64,000 nt of DNA from contig JADNRX010000012.1 in assembly GCA_015501595.1 (NCBI GenBank), positions 248,001-312,000 on the forward strand. Reading direction: 5' to 3'. The DNA comes from Hymenopellis radicata. Taxonomy: Eukaryota; Basidiomycota; Agaricomycetes; Agaricales; Physalacriaceae. The notes below the pieces were generated by a model. That model ran no database searches, was not told the DNA's origin, and saw only the letters and a list, made by a program, of their open reading frames with translations. Position 1 is the first letter of the stretch, and each line of letters begins with the position of its first letter. Made by a program: the position numbers and the translations under genes. This document shows, piece after piece, positions 21,461 through 31,220 of this stretch.

Positions 21461-24048
21461 CTAAAAGTCATAGCCCTCGACTTTGAAGGTCTTCCCATAT
21501 TGTAGGTAGCTATCCATAATCTTCAGTATACTTTCTGGCAAGCCCATGCTGATGAGCGTAAATGATATTTTGGCGTGACCGTGGATCTGCCCGAGCTTGA
21601 AAAACGCGCGGGCTATCTGGGTAGGATACTATCAAGTTCATCAGCATGCAAACATAGGGAGGCAGTTGAAAGAAAGACGCACGGTCATCTCGCCGTAATC
21701 CGCCCATTGGTACGCGGCCACCCTAATGGCAGTCTGTATGCTCCTCTGGATATCGCCTTCCTCTGCATACATGTCCATCAGTTGAGCCCAAGGTTTCGCA
21801 CTAAATCTGTTGAGCAGAGGTCAGGAACTTTCTAGATTCAGCAACTGATGAATAGATGCCTTGACGAATCCAAACATCTCTGGTATGCCTCCTTCGACTC
21901 TTCTTTATGATGAAGACGCATACCCAAGTCGGCGAGAATCTCCCATTCGTATGACGTCTTGCGATAAGCCACATGCTGAGTCTTGAAATGTGCCACCTCC
22001 GCCCGGAAGATAGTCCAGACGCGCAGATCTTCATATAACACCATAAAAAGATTGTCCAGCCACCGCTCGCAAAGCCGCTTGTTGCTAAACGACGTTGTGG
22101 CGGCAGTAGAGGCAGACGACTCGATGACGGGTGTTTGTGGCCTATTCTGGAGATCATCTTCCGGAGCGGCCTGTGCAGGTTGGGGCCTATCGACACCACT
22201 GACGCTTTCGTGGAAACCAGTCCCATTCATTTTGACATCTCCATCCACAGCCGCCTTGGTTGCCTCCCCTTCCGCCTCCTCCGCGTCACGGTCAGATTCC
22301 GATGAGACTCTGATAATAGGAACGACGACGTCGAGCGCATCCTCCCTGCTGCCACTTTTCATTCCTCTTGTCGAAGCATTGTCGCCATTGACGTGATCTT
22401 CTCCTTTAGACTCGTTGACCACCTTCTGGATGTCCCCGTGAGCTTTCTGCATCCTGTACTCTTCCTCCATAACGAAAACTTCACTCCTGATCCTCAAGAG
22501 GTCATCCCAGCCAACCCGGCTGACTAGCTTGGTCAAGAGCCCGTACGCCCTCTTCCACGTCCCCCGTAGACCGGGACTCGGCAGTCTCAAGAGCGCGGGG
22601 TCGGCTTCATCGTCCTCCGTTTTTGTCCTTTCAGGTAAAATATCTCCAATAGGCTTTTGGAATGGCAGATGAACTCTAGCGGGTGTGATAGGATGATGCG
22701 CGTCGCGTCCATTGAAGGTAAACATGGGACACGAGTTCAAGGTCAGAAGAGCAGAAGGAAAGTTTCCCAGTTCGATGTAGAGGAGGGTGAGTTTCTCCCA
22801 GGTAACGAATTCGCTGGGTGCGCAGTTGACAGCCTGACGAGCGAGTTGGAGGGCCCACTCGTGTTTACCTTTCGAGCGGAGAAAATCGCATTGAACATGT
22901 AGGAGGTGTAGGATTGGGGGGTTTGCTTCATCGCTGCCGCCATTATTTGAACAGCTTTTACTTCTTCGTCTGCAGGCATGTCAGATAGAGTATTATCAAC
23001 ATCGAGACGCGTACTCATGCCAATATAACTTCTCGCTAAAAGAGAGGCGACTTCGGGTTCTCGGGCGCTAAGCTTTTCGAAGAGATTCGCCACGGGCTGG
23101 TAACGTCCACTGTCCCCAAAGTACTTCATTATTCCCGCCGTAAGGTGATTTGAGACTACGGTTGCAACCTGGATTTCCGGGTCAGAGCCTACTTGCCAGC
23201 CTAGATTTCATGATGTGTATATCAGCACGAAGATAATGGAGGAGAACACCCACCCTTCATGAACACGGCCTCTGCAGCCTGCAAGAACCTTATCTCTGCT
23301 TCTAGACTGGTGATTGGATCCAACTTTCTGTAGGCGTCAAGCTGGTAGGTCGGGTCGTCCGAATATAATATGGCTCGCAGTAAAGCGGACACGTAAGTTT
23401 CTTGCCAAATTTCCGCCGTAGCTTCATGTCTGCAACGATAATGATGACAAGCGATGAATTGACGGGAGAATGGGCACACCTCTCGCCTCGAAGGTCAATA
23501 ACATAGGCATTGACACCGCCAGGGATTTTCACGTCCACGCGGATATCGACGCGCGAAAAGGCATTGAAGCAGCTAAGGCGCGGAGTCGTGTCAGACTCGG
23601 CTGGTAGAGGAAGAGACAGTAAGCGCACCAGTAGCACCCGTTACGGACTTTCCATGCGCTGCCTTTGGCGAACCATGTACCAGGATCTTCGATGGCGTAC
23701 GTGAGTGAGTTGATGTATGCAGCCAGGGAGGCAGATGAGGAGGCGTCGACACCGGACACGTAGTGGTAAGAGCCATACTAAAGCGTCGTGGTCGTGAGCA
23801 ATGTACAGGAAAGAGGGAGTCCTGGCACTCACATCCCTTGTCCCAGCCTTGCCGGTGCTCTTTACGACATGACACAAGTCCGGCGGGCCCAGCTCGCGGA
23901 ATGTTGCTACCAAAACAGTTAACATTGTGGAAGAGATAACACGAATATGCGACACACAAAGACTTTCTGTTCTTGCTGTTAACGATTCACCCAATTCAAC
24001 CTCAAACAGCTCAGGAATGTCCTTAAAGGACGCCTCCGCCATGCTCAT
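21461..24048 (-). CDS. ChAPs family exomer subunit (Bch1/Chs6-like), with an apparent 1-nt frameshift
   Basis: Eight exons: 23958-24048, 23833-23906, 23629-23777, 23480-23572, 23254-23429, 21860-23200, 21683-21806 and 21461-21628. Conserved blocks in order are LRELGPPDLCHVVKSTG-like, YGSYHYVSGVDASSSASLAA, FSRVDIRVDVKIPGGVNAYV, HEATAEIWQETYVSALLRAI, a TPR-like array, WALQLARQAVNCAPSEFVTW, LNSCPMFTFNGRDAHH, FSAKPWAQLMDMYAEEGD and the family's terminal LQYGKTFKVEGYDF. Exomer is the Golgi cargo adaptor that, with Arf1, exports proteins such as chitin synthase to the plasma membrane. In the large exon the frame slips by one base at a run of six G (22916-22921 on the plus strand): one more base would join both halves, so this is a sequencing error or a recent mutation. 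The intron 21807-21859 is best read as GC-AG. Length about 738 aa, normal for the family. Confidence 0.88.
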
Positions 24049-24295
24049 TTGTGTACCAAGTCCAATGTAACGCGGTTGCCTTTAGTGTGACGTGGCCGAT
24101 TCACTGCGAGGCTAAGAATGCAAAACCAGTGCGAAGTGTTGAGAGACGGAATCAGGTCGTTCTCGGATCGGACCGAATACGTGGTGCCTGTATATCACTC
24201 ATTTTATATAAGTTTAGTGTTTACATGAATCGGAATATGTGTGGCATTGTACAGATAGCAGTAGAGTATGTAACAAATTTTCGACGGACGATAGC

Positions 24296-25740
24296 AATGT
24301 AAGATAGACAGAAAATTGGCAGCGTAGCATTAGGTCAGACGCCTAATTGCGTTCAAGACCTCCCTCGAACTGTACACTTCTGGTCCTTCATGACAAAAGC
24401 GGCGCGAGGGCAGATCTTGCATTATTTGGTGCGCAACGTCGGATACCCCCGCGGCCTTACAGAGATTATGAATCTCGTCCTTTGTGAACCCGAACGCAGC
24501 AGCCATGGAAGGATGGTAGGTCATGTCAATAGCCAAAAGCTCCCACATGCCTTGAGCCTGGCGGTGATGAGGTTGTCGGTCTAGTTGAACGGGTTCGTCC
24601 CTGTCTGTCAACCCGGTACCCAAAATAATTCCATCGCTGATTCGTCCAACAAGAGGAGATATTAACATGACCTCGAGGGACATAAGAACGTCCCGGTCAC
24701 AACCAGAGTGCTTTGCAGGCGCGTCGTAATTGCAGACGCAAAGGTATATGCTCCAATCTCGAACCCGAGCAAGGCGCTGCAAAGAATCGGTGATCAACAG
24801 GTATATATCTCGTCAAAGCGAGGACTTACAGCAACAGCCCACAAATTAAGTTTTCCCGTCGCGTACAGATTTTCCGGGATCCCGTTCGCCATATCAATCC
24901 CCAGCTCTATGCAATACTTTTCGATGAAAGCAAACAGAATACGATCAATGTAGTCGGCTAAGGAGGATTTGAATGCAGCTGGCCCAGAGCTGGCAACGAC
25001 GGCATCGAGATCGAATCCCAGAAAGAGACACTCGGAAACTTCGCGGTCGAAGCCTCCATCATCCGCTCGTATAGCGGTCGGGCGGAAAAACCCCTCATAC
25101 CCTCTCCCCCCCTCGAAGTGCCAGTGATTGACGTCAACATACATTGAGAGCATGTCGACAAAGGCATGCTTGCCGAATCCGGAGGGTCTATCGAGGAGAG
25201 CAATAGTATTCTCGTGATAAGGAAAGGGGCGTTTGTACATGGCGATAATGAACTGGGATTTGTCGACCCATAGGCTTCCTTCGTCGGCGAGAAGATTGTG
25301 GAGGTTGTCCTGCGTCCGCAGAATGTGCTAAGTAAATGGTCAGGACATGCGTCGAATGTGCCGGCGTTGCACTCACCGATGAACCGGTCTCCCCATTCTT
25401 CAGGATGCCAGGTTCAGTCACAGAGAAATGGGCGGTTGCATCATTGGACCCCAGGGATCCCCGGCGGGATGTAGGGTCAGACGACGACGAGCTACTCGAC
25501 GGTGGAGAAGGGTCCAAGTATGACGAAATCTCATCAAGATCTTCTACATACGGTGCTTGAATAAGGTGCGCAATGTTAGAAGCAAGAAAACATACCATAG
25601 TCATAACCAAAGAAGTCTTCCTCGATGGTCGAGGCTTTGGGTTCAAGCTGTGGCTCCAGGATCGCGAGTTCATCACGCGTTAAGTCTTCGGACGACCTGG
25701 AATAAACCGAAATGGGATAGAGATCTGCCATTATGGAGGA
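24296..25740 (-). repeat. Direct duplicate unit D, copy 1 (with 29296-30735)
   Basis: Similarity to 29296-30735 starts at AATGTAAGATAGACAG just after the stop codon and ends within a few bases upstream of the start codon. It includes all three introns at identical places, so the duplication is at DNA level. The two copies flank the divergently transcribed nuclease gene. Confidence 0.8.
24330..25731 (-). CDS. AAA-ATPase-like (PF09820-type) protein without nuclease domain, copy 1 (419 aa)
   Basis: Exons 25596-25731, 25377-25555, 24830-25327 and 24330-24776. A poorly ordered Ser-rich N-terminal 100 residues is followed by the AAA-ATPase-like domain: LWVDKSQFIIAMYKR, the P-loop equivalent RPSGFGKHAF (152-161), CLFLGFDLDAV, the Walker B equivalent LCVCNYDAPAKHS (284-295), ISDGIILGTG, TYHPSMAAAFGFTKDEI and the terminal EVYSSREVLNAIRRL. 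In the canonical family the P-loop is RPRRFGKS/T and Walker B is LIDEYDKPI. Here the P-loop Ser/Thr is His and the two acidic residues before YD are Cys and Asn, so ATP hydrolysis is doubtful. The protein stops where the canonical family continues into a PD-(D/E)XK nuclease. It is divergent from the nuclease gene at 25921, with 189 bp between start codons. Function unknown; possibly a regulatory or decoy NTPase. Confidence 0.82.
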
Positions 25741-25920
25741 GGCGAGTGGCGAATGTGATGGTTGGAGGAAAGGAAAGTCGTGATGCCAGTGACTGTGACT
25801 CCTGAACAATAGTCGGTCATGTGACAGTGGGTCTTTTGCTCAATGACACCACGTGGTCCGCTTTGTTCGATGGCAGACTTAAACGCTTGACTCGTGGACA
25901 ATGGCTCTCTCTCTTTCACC
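25732..25920. promoter_or_regulatory. Shared promoter region of NTPase-like copy 1 and the header-nuclease gene
   Basis: Only 189 bp separate the two start codons, so both genes probably share control elements. A pyrimidine-rich CTCTCTCTCTTTCACC directly precedes the plus-strand ATG, a common transcript-start context in fungi. The region contains CACGTGG at 25850-25856 (E-box/CACGTG core). Confidence 0.45.
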
Positions 25921-26610
25921 ATGTCCACCCCCACCTCTTCGGACGTCGTCATCTACCTTCATCCTCTCCCGGAGTATGTTACCGGAGTCCAAAAACTCGT
26001 AGTCTCGAGTTCTGGACAGCCAGCGACCTTCTCGCATTTGGCTACGCTAGTTAACACAGTGCTCTCAAGGATGGAGAAACATTGCCTGGATTGGAATCTA
26101 GCCGACAGTCCTGTTATATATGGACGCTTAGAACGCCCCAACGGCGAAATCGATCAGGTTTTCCTCTCAGAGGATCGACACCTGCAGGAGTTTCTCACTC
26201 GACCGCTGAGAACACCCTCTATATCGTTTTGCAAGGAGCGAATGATATTACCGAATCCATTGTATCTCCCTTCTTCCATGTCTACTCCGACTCGTTTGCA
26301 AGTCTGCCTATACCTTCATCATCTCCCAGATCACGCTCTCGGAGTCTCCAAAGTAGTAGTCTCACCCTTCGAACTGCCAGTGACCTTCTTGCACTTGGCC
26401 ACACTTCTTCTCGCAAAGCTCTCAACAGTCAAGAAACGCATCAGTTGGAATCTAGCGGACAGTCCTCATATATATGGACACTCAGAACGCCCCAATGTCG
26501 AAATTGGGAAGATCTCCCTGCTGAATGATCAAGACCTGCAGGCGTTTCTCAGTCGGCCGTTGGAAACACACCGTATATCTTTTTGCAAATTGCCACCGAC
26601 TCCTTCGGTA
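25921..26610 (+). repeat. Internal tandem duplication encoding two header domains
   Basis: Two adjoining units (25921-26279 and 26280-26610) each begin with ATGTC(C/T)AC and encode similar segments of about 110-119 residues: LVVSSSGQPATFSHLATL / VVVSPFELPVTFLHLATL, WNLADSPVIYG / WNLADSPHIYG, ERPNGEI / ERPNVEI and LQEFLTRPL / LQAFLSRPL. The DNA duplication lies wholly within exon 1 and keeps the frame. Confidence 0.85.
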
Positions 26611-29209
26611 TGAGTGTTTTCCAGCTCCATAACTGTCTACTAACTTGAACGTTCACTAGTCCCCGTTGGAAGCACCTTCTTCCTCAACTGCCCAAGCAAC
26701 CACTTCTGGTACTGCGGCTGGTCCTGCCTCTGTCAATGCTCCGTTGAGTGTTTCTAAGCCTCTCGCCCGCAAACGGGGTTTGAGCAAGAGCGATGAAGAT
26801 GTGGCGAATCATAAACGTGGTTCACAGTCCGTACGCGTTCGACGGGAAGGGAAAGTTGGAGAATTTTGAGTGTCGGACATCCGGATGATGCTGACTGGGG
26901 GCAGAAATCGGTCGGTATTTCTTTATTTTACTCTATACCTGCTAACAGATATATGTTCGCGTCTAGATGAGACTCAAGGTGGACTTCACACAAGATAACT
27001 TCATGGTTCCCTCACGCACTCTTGTCGTCGATCGTTCCTCGTTCGTGCAAGCCATAGAGAATCCTGATTTACGCAAAGCATCTGAGGATCGAATGGTGAT
27101 CACCCATTTCGATGTCGACTCCTTGGATCACGTGTCAGGCTTGACCTCGATATTTAACAATATCAATGGAGCCAAACGACATGACGAGACCTTCGGAGAA
27201 ATGTTAATCAGCAAAATACCAGATATACTGCACTCTCAGTATCTCATTCTCGAGATGAATTTAGCTCCACTGGCATCGCATTTGACACAACCTTCTGACT
27301 TACTGCAGAGGTTGTCAGCCCTTGTTGTCGCAACCTTGGCCGGCTTCTGCATGAACTATGAATCTCGGTTGCCCTTCACTTGGGAATCGATATACAGGCC
27401 AGACCGCCCTCTTTATGACGTTATTAGAGATTTCATGGTCAGTACTATATACTTCCTTGAATCTGTGCGGTTATTTACGCCTATATTAGACTGCCTTCGA
27501 TCGCTGTAATGCCCTAGACGAGATTCTGTTGATTCTCAAGCGTTACGATCATCCCATCAATGCCGCCTTCCTCAACTCCCGCTGCAACCAGACCGTTTTC
27601 AACGAGCATGCAGTCATTGAACTGCTATGCACTTACTTCTTTGACCCCATTTCGAGGGCAAAAGACGCCGGCATCATCAAGCGGATCATCTGCTTCGGGC
27701 GGTCTAATGCGGCACGTTTGGCCTTGGCGAGCCGGTTCAGGTTGTACGATGTGACATCCCATCCAAGCATCTCTCGCTTGATGTATGCAACAGAAACTGA
27801 ACTACGCGAAAGTATGAAGTTCCTATATGCCGATATTCCGCCGGAGCTTCTCGCCACACGAGCGAACGAGGCAGAGCTCTGGATCGCTGGACAATCCGAT
27901 CGCTCAGGACGCGAACCTACAGGGGCGCACTATGTTGAATGGGGCTTGATGTACAAGATCCTCAGCCGTGTTTTCCACCAGAGACAGGAGCCTGAACGGT
28001 CACTTATCGATACGGTGGATAATCTTCCCCATGACTGCTTTACATTCCTGGAGCTGCAACTTTTTGGCATCGCCATAGCTCAGACCCCTCACGAGTTTCT
28101 CCTAGAGAGGCTACCACCACTGATTGAGCCTGTTTTTGAGGACCGAACTGAAGTATGGGATTGTCCATGCCCAAACGTACTGTTCCGGTACACCGATGTA
28201 CTGGCGCTTCCCGCGTCCAACAATGTCGTGGTGACGCGATTAAATCTTTCTCCGCTGGACAGCCAGGTTGCGATCTTCAAATTGTTTTACGAGGCTGGGC
28301 TATTAACACTGGCCATGAATGACTTGGACCAGACAACCTCGAACGACGTTTACCTCCGTCTTCCTAATCTTCGTGCCAAGAATTTGGTGCGTATACAATC
28401 TCTGAACTTTGAATCAACCAGTCCTCATTATCTGTCAGGTCATGTCCATCGTAGAAACATATGCTCGCTACGACTATACCACGCAGGGTTACGCGGGTAC
28501 CGAATGGCTGAAATCTAGCGTGCTAAATTTTATGCGCGACCGTGATGTCCGGGTATTAAAAACGTTCAAAGAGGCAACACTGCAAAACACCGTCGTCGCC
28601 ATGCTCTCTATGGGCGGGGCAGCGGTTGGCCGCATTCCACGCGAAGCAGTCCTCGACGAGCTGCGACTTTACGACAAGAGGTACATTGATCGTTTCTGCG
28701 ATCTCTTCTTACCTACACTCCGCGTCGTCATCGAGCTCAAGAATATCAACATTCTTGACTTATTCAAAGGCATCTACGGTCGCCTTCCCACGAACGATGA
28801 CGAACTCGATCTATTTCTCAACAAATATCTCTTCGAGGTGGATATCCCCTCGGACGCCGATTTCGATGACGATTCGAAGGCAGTAATTGCCCCGGCGGGA
28901 TTTAAGAAATTCGGCGATAGCCTAACGTGGGCAGACCTCTGGTACGAGATCAAAAAAGAGGATGGAACCACTGTATTTCAGTCTGTCGACACTTGTTTTC
29001 GCCTTGGCATCGGCCAGCTCAGAGGTTATCAAGGTAACATCGCCGTAGGTCGCTTTCCCGTGTGGCGGCGAAGTAAAATCACTACGATAAAGGCCCCCAC
29101 ACAAATGCTCAAAGCGACCCTTCTCATGCTCCTAGCCGGTCGTCTCGTTGTCACCAAGGACTTGGAAGACATACCGACCGATTACGAGTTTAGAGTCGAG
29201 CCGAAGTAA
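25921..29209 (+). CDS. Header-pseudoNTPase-PD-(D/E)XK nuclease protein (about 998 aa)
   Basis: Exons 25921-26607, 26660-26830 (3' border uncertain), 26967-27437, 27490-28386 and 28439-29209. Residues 1-229 hold two tandem header domains that look ubiquitin-like; 230-286 is a Ser/Ala linker. From 287 an AAA-ATPase-like domain can be traced: VDRSSFVQAI (cf. VDKT), a P-loop-equivalent THFDVDSLDH with no GK, DEILLILKRYDHPIN (cf. LIDEYDKPIN), IIKRIICFG, YDVTSHPSISRLMYATETEL, then FYEAGLLTL and YLRLPNLRAKNLV, the standard connector to the nuclease. The C-terminal nuclease keeps D826 (YIDRF), E841-x-K843 (VVIELKN) and QLRGYQ. This order matches fungal crinkler-like or DUF1703-type effectors. The NTPase lacks Walker residues while the nuclease keeps its catalytic set. 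The 26831-26966 junction either is a 136-nt intron or hides a frameshift. Confidence 0.72.
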
Positions 29210-29295
29210 ACAGTTTGCGCGCTGCACACATGAATTGTATATCATTTGTTTTTATGTTTTGACTCCTACAATTTCAATGTATTCAATGGACACGA

Positions 29296-30735
29296 ATGTA
29301 AGATAGACAGAAGATTGAATGGCAGCGTAGCATTACGTCAGACGCCTGATTGCGTTCAAGACCTCCCTCGAACTGTACACTTCTGGTCCATCGCGACAGA
29401 AGCGGCGTGGCCGTAGGTCGTGCGCTATCTTCTCTGTAACGCCTGGTGTACCCGCAGCCGTACAGAGATGTTTGATCTCGTCCTTTGTGAATCCAAACGT
29501 AGCAGCCATGGAAGGATGATACGTCATATCGATGGCCAAATGCTCCCATATGCCTTGAGCCTGACGGTAATGAGGCTCTCGGTCCAGTCGAACGGACTGG
29601 CATTCATCTGCCATGCCAGTGCCCAGAATCAATCCATCGCTGATTCGTCCCAGAAGCCGAGATACTAACATGAAGTCGAGGGCTTCAAGAACTTCTGGGT
29701 CACAACCAGAGTGCTTTGCAGGCGCGTCGTAATTGCAGATGCAAAGGTATATGCTCCATCCCCGAGCCCCAATGAGGTTCTGTATGGCAAGGGAATTTAG
29801 TAGGTAAATATGTCCAATGAAGGAAGACATACAGCAACAGACAAGAAGTCTAGTTTTCCGGTCTCGTATAGGGTTTCCGGGATCCCATTCGCCATATCAA
29901 TCCCCAGCTCTATGCAATACTTCGTAATGAAGGCAAGCAGGATACGGTCAATGTAGTCGGCTAAGGAAGATTTGAATATAGCTGGCCCAGAACTGGCAAC
30001 GACGGCATCGAGATCGAATCCCAGAAGGAGACAGTTGTGAACTTCATTGTCAAAGCCTCCATCATCTGCTCGTATAGCAGTTGGACGAAAAAAACCATCA
30101 TACCCTCTTCCTCCCTCGAAGTGCCAGTGATTGACGTCAACATACATTGAGAGCATGTCGACAAAGGCATGCTTGCCAAATCCGGAGGGTCGGTTGAGGA
30201 GAGGAATGGTGCGTTGGTGATAAGGGCAAGGGCGCTTGTACATAGCGATGATGTACTGGGTTTTGTCGACCCATAACGCTCCATCATTGGTGAGAATATT
30301 GTAGAGGTTATCTTGAGTCCGCGGAATGAGCTCAGAGGACATGCGTCGAATGTGCCGGCGTTGCACTCACCGATGGGCCGGTCACCCCATTCTTCAAGAT
30401 GCCAGGTTCAGTCACAGAGAAATGGACGGTTGCATCATTGGGCCGGCGGGATCTAGGGTCAGACGACGACGAGCTACTCGACCTCGTCGACGCCGGTGAG
30501 AAAGGGTCCAAGAGATCTTCTAAATACGGTGCTTAAAGAAGGTGCGCGATGTTAGAAGCAAGACAACATACCATAGTCATACCCAAAGAAGTCGTCCTCG
30601 ATGGTCGACGCTTTGGGTTCAAGCTGTGCCTCCGGGATTGAGATTTCATCACGCGTTAAGTCTTCGTACGACTTGGAATAGACTGAAATGGGATAGAGAT
30701 CTGCCATTGTGGAGGAGGCGGGTGGCGAATGTGGA
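29296..30735 (-). repeat. Direct duplicate unit D, copy 2
   Basis: Second copy of 24296-25740 in the same orientation. Similarity breaks off just upstream of the start codon at 30707, so the divergent partner gene and shared promoter present at copy 1 are absent here. Confidence 0.8.
29333..30707 (-). CDS. AAA-ATPase-like (PF09820-type) protein without nuclease domain, copy 2 (413 aa)
   Basis: Exons 30572-30707, 30371-30531, 29833-30330 and 29333-29779, with the same intron positions and exon 3 and 4 lengths as copy 1. The domain markers are conserved: LWVDKTQYIIAMYKR, RPSGFGKHAF, LLLGFDLDAV, LCICNYDAPAKHS, ISDGLILGTG, TYHPSMAATFGFTKDEI, EVYSSREVLNAIRRL. The altered P-loop (His after GK) and Walker B (CNYD in place of DEYD) are identical in both copies, so the change predates the duplication and has been kept in intact frames. 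The second intron is 40 nt and uses an acceptor ending CTCTGAG, one of the weakest in the window. Its promoter differs from that of copy 1. Likely expressed but function unknown. Confidence 0.78.
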
Positions 30736-31220
30736 AGCAATGAGAAATTCAAGATGCGTTGTCGTGAATACAGTCCAAGTTGATAGATTTCCCCGGAGTG
30801 GTTCGTGCTGCAGATATGTTCGGAGAACTGGTGGTAATGGTGGTGATGGTAGCAGACAACAAAGACGCTCGACAGTGTGCCGCCGCTAAATACCCTGTCA
30901 CGTGGACGCTCAATGGGTGGCGCAAGTAGACCAAAGGTATTAGAAGTGAGTATTTCTACGTTTCCTAGGCCCGTCTCCATCTCTGTCGCTATCCCACCAG
31001 CTGACTGCTCTTGGATGTGGTGCCTTGTTTATCACTAAGATGATGTTGCACCAAAGAAATGATGCATAGGTAGAGGGGGCCTGGAGCGGTGCGACGCGTC
31101 CTAAATTTGAAGGCGCCAAGTGGGATACGGCAGGTACTGACAAGCAAATGACTGGCCATCCTGTTGGTGCTCAGTATATCCAGAGCACCAATATGCACAC
31201 CTGCCAGTGTACTTACGCTA
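30736..31220. other. Spacer between duplicate unit D2 and F-box segment B
   Basis: About 490 bp with no supportable gene. It contains the junction between the duplicated NTPase unit and the inverted F-box segment. Confidence 0.4.
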
